Assembly: GCA_023258655.1 (NCBI GenBank) | Contig: JALQWO010000091.1 | Span: 1-6,870 of the forward strand | Reading direction: 5' to 3' | Length of the DNA: 6,870 nt | Source: Bacteroidia bacterium | GTDB taxonomy: Bacteria > Bacteroidota > Bacteroidia > NS11-12g > UBA955 | In this document: piece after piece, positions 1 through 5,744 of the stretch | Numbering within the stretch: position 1 is the first letter of the stretch | Layout of the letters: every line of letters starts with the position of its first letter | Notes under the pieces: generated by a model | What the model saw: the letters and a program-made list of their open reading frames with translations, nothing else | Told to the model about the DNA's origin: nothing | Database searches by the model: none | Made by a program: the position numbers and the translations under genes

Positions 1-531
1 ATCAAAAGTGGTGAGAATGGGTGCGTTGTCTCGTTGGCGAACCAAAGCAGCAGCCAAAGCTCTTGAATTGCGCAATTCTCCGTACTCGTATAAAATAGAT
101 GCTAATTTTTGTTCGTCGGCAGTGGCAATAAGCGCTGCTGCAGACTGCCCACCGTTGCGGTTCATGCGCATATCTAATGGGGCATCTTCGCGAATGGAAA
201 ACCCTCGTTGGGCGGTATCAAATTGATGTGAAGAAACGCCTAAGTCGGCAATGATGCCATCGACCTGCGACAGACCAAGGGCGCGCAAATAGTTTCTTAA
301 AAAAGCAAAGTTGGCCGGAACAAAATGAAAATTTGGCGCGTCCCAAGCGTTGTTGCGGGCATCTGGGTCTTGATCAAAAACAACGAGCTGTCCGTCTGGG
401 CCCAATTGCTCAAAAATAGCACGGGCATGGCCGCCGCCGCCGAAGGTGACATCCACATAGGTGCCATCTGGGTTGGTTACCAGGGCATCCACGCTGGGGT
501 GAAGAAGGACGGGGTCGTGGTAGTCGTACAT
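1..531 (-). CDS. rsmH: 16S rRNA m4C1402 methyltransferase RsmH, N-terminal part (runs off the left edge)
   Basis: RsmH (MraW) uses S-adenosylmethionine to methylate N4 of C1402 in 16S rRNA at the ribosomal P site. Reading the minus strand from the ATG at 531-529 gives 177 residues still open at base 1, a little over half of the usual length of about 300. The start YHDPVLL (residues 4-10) is the family's opening motif. VDVTFGGGGH (26-35) is the SAM-binding glycine loop, DQDPDA (53-58) follows, and the conserved block IADLGVSSHQFD (94-105) with RGFSIREDAPLDMRM (109-123) is diagnostic. No in-frame start lies just upstream. The gene begins 34 bp after mraZ in the standard dcw order, with no Shine-Dalgarno, and is probably co-transcribed with mraZ. 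Identity is secure; only the C-terminal part is missing because of the window edge. Confidence 0.96.
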   Translation of the reverse strand, partial: MYDYHDPVLLHPSVDALVTNPDGTYVDVTFGGGGHARAIFEQLGPDGQLVVFDQDPDARNNAWDAPNFHFVPANFAFLRNYLRALGLSQVDGIIADLGVSSHQFDTAQRGFSIREDAPLDMRMNRNGGQSAAALIATADEQKLASILYEYGELRNSRALAAALVRQRDNAPILTTFD

Positions 532-565
532 ACGCAAACAGTTGGCCAACGGCCCGATGCGCTAC

Positions 566-1024
566 TTACCCTTGGTTGCGTTGTTGGTGAAACAATTGCG
601 CCAACTGAGACATTTCCGCGGCATCCACGTTGAGTTCAGATTCGTAGATGGCTTGATCCCACAGTTCAATTTTGTTTCCGTTGGCTACCAGGATGACCTC
701 AGCGGTAAGCTCGGCATACTCCAGGAGTTTTTTTGGGACCAAAATGCGCTGTGCACCATCGATCTGAACCAAGTTGGCGCCGTTGGTGAAGATTCGTTTG
801 AACCGACGGATGTCGGGACTCATGAAATCGTCCACGGTGTTCAGTTTGGCGGTTTCATCCAGCCAATCTTCCTTGGTGTAGAGCACCAGACACTTCTCGA
901 ATCCGCGGTTCACCACAAGCGTATTGCCTACTGCTTCGGGGAACTGAGCCCGAAGTTTCGACGGAATGGAAAGTCTTCCTTTCTCGTCCAGTTTGCAATT
1001 AAACTCTCCAATGAATGCGGTCAT
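566..1024 (-). CDS. mraZ: Transcriptional regulator MraZ
   Basis: MraZ is the DNA-binding regulator encoded first in the dcw cluster; in E. coli it represses its own operon by binding TGGG repeats. The 152-residue product has two SpoVT/AbrB-type halves. The first carries KLDEKGRLSIPSKLR (11-25), the canonical DxxGRxxxP motif. The second carries DGAQRILVP (89-97), in which the usual glycine before arginine is glutamine. IELWDQAIYE (119-128) matches the family's WDxxxYE segment. I chose the ATG at 1024-1022 because MTAFIGEF is the family's usual start; an in-frame ATG at 1081 would add 19 unrelated residues translated from the operator array. Downstream is rsmH. Upstream is a run of 10-bp TGGG-like repeats, as expected for autoregulation. 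Length is normal for the family. Confidence 0.96.
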   Translation of the reverse strand: MTAFIGEFNCKLDEKGRLSIPSKLRAQFPEAVGNTLVVNRGFEKCLVLYTKEDWLDETAKLNTVDDFMSPDIRRFKRIFTNGANLVQIDGAQRILVPKKLLEYAELTAEVILVANGNKIELWDQAIYESELNVDAAEMSQLAQLFHQQRNQG

Positions 1025-1060
1025 TCTGTGTTGGTTTTTTCTGTCTGCTAAATAAATATG

Positions 1061-1111
1061 CAATTTCCCACAATTTCCCACAATCTCCCCTTTTTAACCA
1101 CTTGTTTTCCA
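1061..1111 (-). promoter_or_regulatory. MraZ operator: five TGGG-type boxes in 10-bp register
   Basis: Read on the minus strand toward mraZ, this stretch divides into TGGAAAACAAG (1111-1101), TGGTTAAAAA (1100-1091), GGGGAGATTG (1090-1081), TGGGAAATTG (1080-1071) and TGGGAAATTG (1070-1061). The last two units are identical and the third differs from them at two positions. The known E. coli MraZ site is TGGGN repeated with 5-nt gaps, which is a 10-bp period, so this array fits. It ends 36 bp before the mraZ start codon. Repeats and spacing are seen directly; that MraZ binds here is inferred from its position beside mraZ and from the family's known site. Confidence 0.85.
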
Positions 1112-1146
1112 CATTGCGCCACCAAGGGGGTGTTTGTTGTAAAAAT

Positions 1147-1163
1147 TCGTCGGAATTCCACGA
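1147..1163. repeat. Imperfect palindrome centred on GGAATTCC
   Basis: TCGT-C-GGAATTCC-ACGA is an inverted repeat with a single unpaired C. It lies just downstream of the proposed mraZ transcription start. The centre has no loop, so an RNA hairpin is unlikely; if functional, it is more likely a binding site for a dimeric protein. It could equally be chance. Confidence 0.3.
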
Positions 1164-1174
1164 TTTAGACGGAA

Positions 1175-1204
1175 CAAATATATCTCAAAATCGTTGAAAA
1201 GCAA
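1175..1204 (-). promoter_or_regulatory. Bacteroidota-type promoter for mraZ-rsmH
   Basis: On the minus strand a TTG (1204-1202, preceded by C) is followed by exactly 19 bp and then TATATTTG (1182-1175), a full match to the Bacteroidota -7 consensus TAnnTTTG. Transcription would begin at about 1168-1171, leaving a leader of roughly 145 nt in which the MraZ repeat array lies downstream of the start. A weaker alternative nearer the gene is TTG (1083-1081), 22 bp, TATTTATT (1058-1051), which would place the array over the promoter itself. The match is read by eye and has no experimental support. Confidence 0.6.
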
Positions 1205-1219
1205 GGGTTTTGCTAGTTG

Positions 1220-1234
1220 TGGGAGAAAGTGGAG
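1220..1234 (+). promoter_or_regulatory. Possible second MraZ box pair (TGGGA, 5 nt, TGGAG)
   Basis: On the plus strand TGGGA (1220-1224) and TGGAG (1230-1234) stand 10 bp apart, the spacing of the MraZ array across the same intergenic region but in the opposite orientation. The pair lies upstream of the promoter at 1260-1289 that serves the divergent gene. The second box deviates from TGGG. Binding is speculative. Confidence 0.3.
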
Positions 1235-1259
1235 TAAAAATTTATGCTTTTCGAGTCTT

Positions 1260-1289
1260 TTGGGGCAAGGTGGGGGAATTGTATCTTTG
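1260..1289 (+). promoter_or_regulatory. Bacteroidota-type promoter for the outer-membrane gene and lipA, with overlapping TGGGG pair
   Basis: TTG (1260-1262, within a TTTTG run) is separated by exactly 19 bp from TATCTTTG (1282-1289), which fits TAnnTTTG fully. Transcription would start about 4-7 nt further on, at roughly 1293-1296, which is on or beside the ATG at 1294, so the mRNA may be leaderless. TGGGG at 1261-1265 and again at 1271-1275, 10 bp apart, lies within this promoter and resembles the MraZ recognition repeat. The promoter match is strong by eye; the operator role is inference. Confidence 0.6.
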
Positions 1290-1293
1290 GTAC

Positions 1294-2046
1294 ATGAGAA
1301 AGGGTCTTTTGGGTGCGATTGTCTGCTTTGTCGTGTTGGGGTTATCCACACTTCACGGACAGGATTTGTCTGCGCCCATGGTTCCAATCAAGCCCAAGTT
1401 GTGGGGAGTGGGGGTGAATGTCCGACATTTCGGCTGGGATGTTGGCTTAATCAATGAACGTCCATCCCTGAAGCGCATCAATACACAGTCGGTTTGGTTT
1501 GGTGTCATGAGAGATCCCAGGGAAATGAAAGTCATCAATGAGCGCTTGCCGGGAAGTTCAGCATTTGCCATTGAGCGGATAACGCACAATCTCTCCTTGC
1601 GATATCGCTGGGGAAAGAGTCTTTTGTTGAGTGATCGAGATGCGCGAGGCGATGTGGGATTGCGTCTCAATGCTTCCCTGCAATTGCCCTTCAATTACAG
1701 TTGGCCTACCTATGTTTGGTTGTACAATCCGGCACCGCTGACAGACGGTTACACCGCTGTGGCCTACGATCCGGCAATTCATGATGTGGGTTTGATTGGG
1801 GGTACCGCCGCCTATGGCAAAGGGTTTTCGGACGGACAGTTGATCCCCGGTCTTGGAGGGGTGGTGGCGATGCAAGCCGAGTGGGGTAGTTATCGCAACG
1901 TTTCCAATACCCTTACCCTGGGTTTTGGCGTTGATCGTTACGCAAAAAAATTGCCCATGTGGTATCGCACAGAAATGAATCGAAACTTCTTCCCGTCGGT
2001 ATTTGTTACCTTTGCTGTCGGTTTTGACTACGGAAGCAGTCGCTAA
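1294..2046 (+). CDS. Uncharacterised exported protein, probable outer-membrane beta-barrel-like family of Bacteroidota
   Basis: The 250-residue product begins with a clear Sec signal: MRK, then a hydrophobic stretch (about 4-20) ending LHGQ, with likely cleavage near residues 22-23. The early Cys11 does not sit in a lipobox, so this is not an obvious lipoprotein. The mature part has alternating polar and hydrophobic strands rich in aromatics and glycine (NVRHFGWDVGL 42-52, ITHNLSLRYRWGK 96-108, GDVGLRLNASLQLPF 119-133) and ends in a strand-like FVTFAVGFDYG. From memory, blocks such as DPREMKVINE (74-83), YDPAIH (158-163), YGKGF (174-178) and IPGL (184-187) recall an unnamed Bacteroidota family; I could not search to confirm. 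I chose the ATG at 1294 because it starts the signal peptide; the frame is open back to a TTG at 1210, but those residues do not look like a leader. lipA follows 31 bp later. Molecular function is unknown. Confidence 0.85.
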   Translation: MRKGLLGAIVCFVVLGLSTLHGQDLSAPMVPIKPKLWGVGVNVRHFGWDVGLINERPSLKRINTQSVWFGVMRDPREMKVINERLPGSSAFAIERITHNLSLRYRWGKSLLLSDRDARGDVGLRLNASLQLPFNYSWPTYVWLYNPAPLTDGYTAVAYDPAIHDVGLIGGTAAYGKGFSDGQLIPGLGGVVAMQAEWGSYRNVSNTLTLGFGVDRYAKKLPMWYRTEMNRNFFPSVFVTFAVGFDYGSSR

Positions 2047-2077
2047 CCGCAATTTTTTACAAAACAGAATATACGTC

Positions 2078-2950
2078 GTGATAGAATTACCCATCGTATC
2101 GAAAGAAAAGCGCACACCCAAGCCCAGTTGGTTGAAAATTGAATTGCCCACCGGTGAGAACTATACCCGCGTGAAGCGCATCGTCAAGGAGCACAAGTTG
2201 CACACCATTTGTGAGGATGGAAGATGTCCGAACATGGGCGAATGTTGGGGAGAAGGAACAGCGACCTTCATGATCTTGGGGAATGTTTGTACCCGCAGTT
2301 GCAGCTTTTGTGCAGTAGCTACCGGTAGGCCCAATGAATACGACATGAATGAGCCCGAGCGCGTGGCCGAAGCGGTGAAATTGATGGGGGTGAAGCACTG
2401 TGTAATTACCTCGGTGAATCGCGATGAGTTGAAGGACAAAGGGGCCACGGTGTGGGCAGAAACGGTGAAGGCGGTGAAAGCCCTGAATCCGGACACCACC
2501 ATCGAAACGTTGATCCCTGATTTTAAAGCCCAATGGGACTTGCTTTACATGGTGTTGGATGCCGGTGCAGAAGTAACATCGCACAACATGGAAACCGTGG
2601 AACGATTGTACCGCATGGTGAGGCCCCAAGCGAAATATGCCCGCAGCCTGGAACAAACCAAACGCACACATGAATATGGTAGAAGGACCAAGTCAGGAGC
2701 CATGCTGGGATTGGGAGAGACCGATGACGAAGTCAAAAAACTGATGGAGGATTTGCGGGAAAATGGGTGTGATGTGCTGACCTTGGGACAGTATCTGCAA
2801 CCTACGAAAATGCACCTCGAAGTGAAAGAGTTTGTGCATCCCGATAAGTTTAAGCAGTGGGAGGAGTTGGGCCTTCAAATGGGCTTCCGATTCGTGGAAA
2901 GCGGACCGATGGTGAGAAGTTCTTACCACGCGGAAAAGCATGTGTTGTAA
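2078..2950 (+). CDS. lipA: Lipoyl synthase LipA (radical SAM)
   Basis: LipA inserts sulfur at C6 and C8 of octanoyl chains bound to lipoyl domains, making the lipoyl cofactor of pyruvate and 2-oxoglutarate dehydrogenases and the glycine cleavage system. The 290-residue product shows both iron-sulfur ligand sets: the auxiliary cluster CX4CX5C (Cys45, 50, 56, within CEDGRCPNMGEC) and the radical SAM CX3CX2C (Cys71, 75, 78, within CTRSCSFC). Near the C-terminus RSSYHA (280-285) contains the serine that ligates the auxiliary cluster in characterised LipA. Length is normal. The start is a GTG at 2078, placed so that KPSWLKIELPTGENY aligns with usual LipA N-termini; no in-frame ATG precedes the cysteine motifs, and the longer reading overlaps the upstream gene. 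It lies 31 bp after that gene with no convincing promoter between, so it is probably co-transcribed. No lipB is present in the window. Confidence 0.97.
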   Translation: MIELPIVSKEKRTPKPSWLKIELPTGENYTRVKRIVKEHKLHTICEDGRCPNMGECWGEGTATFMILGNVCTRSCSFCAVATGRPNEYDMNEPERVAEAVKLMGVKHCVITSVNRDELKDKGATVWAETVKAVKALNPDTTIETLIPDFKAQWDLLYMVLDAGAEVTSHNMETVERLYRMVRPQAKYARSLEQTKRTHEYGRRTKSGAMLGLGETDDEVKKLMEDLRENGCDVLTLGQYLQPTKMHLEVKEFVHPDKFKQWEELGLQMGFRFVESGPMVRSSYHAEKHVL

Positions 2951-3019
2951 TTCCTGTGGAAGAATCCTGTACAAAGGAGGAAATCCGGCCGAAACTTTTA
3001 TGTATTTCTCCCATAGAAA

Positions 3020-3050
3020 TTGGAAAAGTAAGGATACATTGTTTAATTTG
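3020..3050 (+). promoter_or_regulatory. Probable promoter of the type IX cargo gene
   Basis: In the 130-bp gap after lipA, TTG (3020-3022) is followed by 20 bp and TTAATTTG (3043-3050), which matches TAnnTTTG at all fixed positions but one. The start site would be near 3055, giving a short A-rich leader of about 25 nt before the ATG at 3081. There is no Shine-Dalgarno next to that ATG. No terminator-like hairpin was seen after lipA, so read-through is also possible. Confidence 0.45.
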
Positions 3051-3080
3051 TAAAATACCGAAAATCGATTAATAGATCTT

Positions 3081-5684
3081 ATGAGAATAAAACCAATCAT
3101 CACGCTCACCGCCTCCGCTACATTGGTAGCTGGTATGTCGTTGTTTGTTGCGATGTTGCCCGTAGGGATGCCCGTTGCTTTGAAAACCACTGAAAAGCAG
3201 GGTGAAGAGGAGTCCATCGAAGGTGCCATTCGTTCGATTTACAGCATGCGTTTGAACGAAGCCACTGGAACCATCGAGCCAGAATGGTACGAAGAAGCTG
3301 TCTCACAGGCCGATGCGATGCGTTTGACCCGTCGCGCCAATAAGCCGTTGAAATGGGAAAGCATGGGTCCGGACAACGTGGGAGGTCGCTTGCGCGCCTT
3401 TTTGATTCACAAAGATTCGAACAATGTTTGGTTTGCAGGAAGCGTGAGTGGTGGTTTGTTCCGTTCATTCACCAAAGGACAGAGCTGGACACCTGTGAAT
3501 GATAAGCAAGAGAATTTGAGCGTGACTTGCATCGCGCAAAACGCCTCTACAGGAACCATTTTCTATGGAACGGGTGAAGGTGGTTTTGTGAACTTGTCGG
3601 GTACACGAAACGGCTCACCGGCTTTCTTGGGAGCTGGTCTGTACAAGAGTACCAACAACCGCGGTGTAGCATTTACCAAAATGGCCAATACCAGCGCTGC
3701 CAGTTTCATGCAGTGCAATGGCATGGTGTCTCACCCAACCGATGACAAAATTTATGTGGCCACTGAGGATGGTATTTATGAATTTACCAATGATGGAGCC
3801 AACCAGAAGAAGATTTCTGTGGGTTCAATCAAAGAGGTGAAAATTGACAAGAACGGTGTGTTGTGGGCCTCAACCAACTCTGGTTCTGTGTTGAAAATGG
3901 ATGCCGCTGGTGCCATGAAGGTGGTGAATTCTACCGCCAATACAGGAGGTCGTACTTCTATCGCCATTTCTCCCCAAGACCCCAACTATGTGTACTTGAT
4001 GGGTGCATCCAACAATGGATCTTTTGGAGGATTGTTCAGAACTACCGACGGTGGTGCCACTTGGAATCGTTTGATGAGCTATAGCTCAGTGACAGATATT
4101 TTTGGTTCTAACCGTCAAGGTTGGTACGACAACGTAGTAAGTGTGGATCCAACCAACAAAGACCGTGTGTATATGGGTGGTGTTGATTTGGCTACTTGGG
4201 ATGTGGTAAACGGTTACCGCGAAACTGCCGGTACCTTTGATGCTCCTTGGAATACCGGCTACGTGCATGCCGATAAGCACATGATTTCTTGGGACAATTC
4301 TGTCAATCCCCCTGCAATCATTGTGGGTTGTGACGGTGGTCTTTTCCGCAGTGCTGATGGAAAAATATGGACCCCAATTTCACGTGGATTTGTCTCTTTG
4401 CAATTGTACAATGTGGCTGCCAACGAATTGGGTCACATGACCGGCGGTGCTCAGGATAACGGTACCCAGTTATTGAACTTCAGTGGAAATTCATTTGGCG
4501 GACAGCCATCAAAGACCGCCATCGAAATTTATGGTGGTGATGGATTTGATGTAGAGTTTTCTCGATTCAGCCCCAAGACCGTTTTCGTTTCTACCTATTA
4601 TGGAAACGTAGCGCGCTCTGCCAACAGCGGTCAGTCAACTTCTACTTTCTTCGACGACCGTCAACCCGGTACTGCTCAATCAGATTTCAATACCACTTTC
4701 TGTTTGTGGGAGTCTGGACCAAAAACTTCTCGTTTGTTCTTGGCCAAGAACGCAGAGGTTTGGATGGCAAACAATCCTACCGACTTTGCTGAAACCGTTA
4801 GCTGGTATTTGGTGGGTAAGAATTTGGGTACAGACCGTATCATTGAAATGGATTATACACCCGATGGCGACCATTTGTTCATCTGTAAGTCGGGTCGTTT
4901 GGTTCGTATTGATAGCATTAACGCGGCGACCTTTACTTTGGCTGCAAACCCAACAGTGATGCAGGTGCCTACACCTATCGTACAGAAGAATATTACACCA
5001 TCTGGTTTGTCGACCCGCACCATCACATCCGTGAACGTGGATCAAATGAATGCGGACCATGTAGTCATTACTTTGGGTGGCTATGGAAACTCAACCTATG
5101 TGTATGAAACATTCAACGGTTTGGCTGATGTGCCAACCTGGAAGAATATCACCGGCAATTTGCCATCCATGCCTGTTTACGATGCCGTGATTGACGTGGA
5201 CGATAACAAACGCATCATTTTGGGTACGGACTTGGGTATTTGGTATACCGAAGATGGCGGTTCAACTTGGGTGGAAGGAAACGACGGTATGGCCCGTGTG
5301 CCCGTATTTGAAATCCGTGGATACGAGTGGAGACCTTGGGAGGGTATGACCATGTACGTGGGAACACACGGTCGTGGTTTCTTCCGCAGTCGTACTTTGT
5401 TGACTTCAACCAAAAATTTGAAAGACAATACTTCTTTGAAAGTGGTTGTATATCCTAACCCTACTGCAGACAGAGCCACTGTGTCGGTTCAATCCAAGGT
5501 GAAAGAAGCCGCTGTTTTGCGCGTGGTGAATTTGCAAGGCAAAATAGTGATGGAAAAATCGGTGGAGATGACGGTGGGAGAGAACAATTTCGACATCAAT
5601 TTGGGCAGCATGCCTAAGGGGTATTACTTCGCTACGGTGAAGGGTAATACCAATCAGGGTACGGTGAAAGTTTGCGTACAGTAA
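3081..5684 (+). CDS. Secreted Asp-box/BNR beta-propeller protein with type IX secretion (type A) sorting domain
   Basis: The 867-residue protein has a basic N-terminus and hydrophobic stretch (about 6-34) that serve as a Sec signal, then an acidic linker. From GPDNVGGR (97-104) runs a long repeat region of the VPS10/sialidase-like propeller kind. Asp-box-like turns are SFTKGQSW (129-136), STNNRGVAF (190-198), TTDGGATW (321-328), SADGKIW (424-430) and TEDGGSTW (723-730). The last 80 or so residues, with VVVYPNPTADRATV (788-801), LQGKIVME (818-825) and LGSMPKGYYFATVKG (841-855), form a Por/type IX C-terminal sorting domain, which directs passage across the outer membrane and is usually cleaved during surface attachment or release. 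No peptidase or glycosidase catalytic site was recognised, and a propeller of this type can bind or degrade many ligands, so the substrate is unknown. By hand count 19 of 36 arginine codons are CGT, against none of 18 in lipA, suggesting strong expression. It is transcribed alone, between its own promoter and a strong terminator. Confidence 0.9.
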   Translation: MRIKPIITLTASATLVAGMSLFVAMLPVGMPVALKTTEKQGEEESIEGAIRSIYSMRLNEATGTIEPEWYEEAVSQADAMRLTRRANKPLKWESMGPDNVGGRLRAFLIHKDSNNVWFAGSVSGGLFRSFTKGQSWTPVNDKQENLSVTCIAQNASTGTIFYGTGEGGFVNLSGTRNGSPAFLGAGLYKSTNNRGVAFTKMANTSAASFMQCNGMVSHPTDDKIYVATEDGIYEFTNDGANQKKISVGSIKEVKIDKNGVLWASTNSGSVLKMDAAGAMKVVNSTANTGGRTSIAISPQDPNYVYLMGASNNGSFGGLFRTTDGGATWNRLMSYSSVTDIFGSNRQGWYDNVVSVDPTNKDRVYMGGVDLATWDVVNGYRETAGTFDAPWNTGYVHADKHMISWDNSVNPPAIIVGCDGGLFRSADGKIWTPISRGFVSLQLYNVAANELGHMTGGAQDNGTQLLNFSGNSFGGQPSKTAIEIYGGDGFDVEFSRFSPKTVFVSTYYGNVARSANSGQSTSTFFDDRQPGTAQSDFNTTFCLWESGPKTSRLFLAKNAEVWMANNPTDFAETVSWYLVGKNLGTDRIIEMDYTPDGDHLFICKSGRLVRIDSINAATFTLAANPTVMQVPTPIVQKNITPSGLSTRTITSVNVDQMNADHVVITLGGYGNSTYVYETFNGLADVPTWKNITGNLPSMPVYDAVIDVDDNKRIILGTDLGIWYTEDGGSTWVEGNDGMARVPVFEIRGYEWRPWEGMTMYVGTHGRGFFRSRTLLTSTKNLKDNTSLKVVVYPNPTADRATVSVQSKVKEAAVLRVVNLQGKIVMEKSVEMTVGENNFDINLGSMPKGYYFATVKGNTNQGTVKVCVQ

Positions 5685-5715
5685 CGAATTGATTTTTGAA
5701 TCCTAAATAAGTGAG

Positions 5716-5744
5716 GGGGCCGGCTTTGCCGGCCCCTTTTGTTT
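5716..5744 (+). terminator. Intrinsic terminator after the type IX cargo gene
   Basis: A perfect 9-bp stem, GGGGCCGGC (5716-5724) and GCCGGCCCC (5728-5736), encloses a TTT loop and is followed by TTTTGTTT (5737-5744). It stands 31 bp after the stop at 5682-5684. On the minus strand the same hairpin lies just past the dapF stop but is not followed by a T run, so it is likely a terminator in the plus direction and at most a 3'-end stabiliser for dapF. The T run overlaps the first two bases of the dapF stop codon as read on the plus strand. Confidence 0.92.

Noticed and set aside
542..1051. A 169-codon plus-strand frame opposite mraZ
   Set aside because: It is the antisense shadow of mraZ, whose product is unmistakable; the frame shows no recognisable domain.
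1025..1081. A longer MraZ start at the ATG at 1081-1079
   Set aside because: The 19 added residues would be translated from the operator repeat and do not resemble MraZ; MTAFIGEF at 1024 is the family start.
1210..1293. An upstream TTG start for the outer-membrane protein
   Set aside because: It would bury the signal peptide behind 28 residues and run through the proposed promoter.
1105..1350. A replication origin based on DnaA-box-like 9-mers
   Set aside because: Only two separated matches, no AT-rich unwinding element with them, and no dnaA, dnaN or similar neighbour in the window.
2003..2077. A longer LipA start overlapping the upstream gene
   Set aside because: The extra residues do not resemble LipA N-termini; the GTG at 2078 gives the normal length.
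1558..2671. Two overlapping minus-strand frames of about 195 codons opposite the outer-membrane gene and lipA
   Set aside because: Their translations are Cys/His/Arg-rich and low in family signal, as expected of antisense frames, and the plus-strand genes are well supported.
2951..2970. TTCC-TGT-GGAA as a terminator after lipA
   Set aside because: The stem has only 4 bp and no T run follows.
2973..3053. AAAGGAGG (2973-2980) with a 17-codon frame starting at the ATG at 3000
   Set aside because: The spacing of 19 bases is too long for ribosome binding, the phylum rarely uses such sites, and the peptide has no features.
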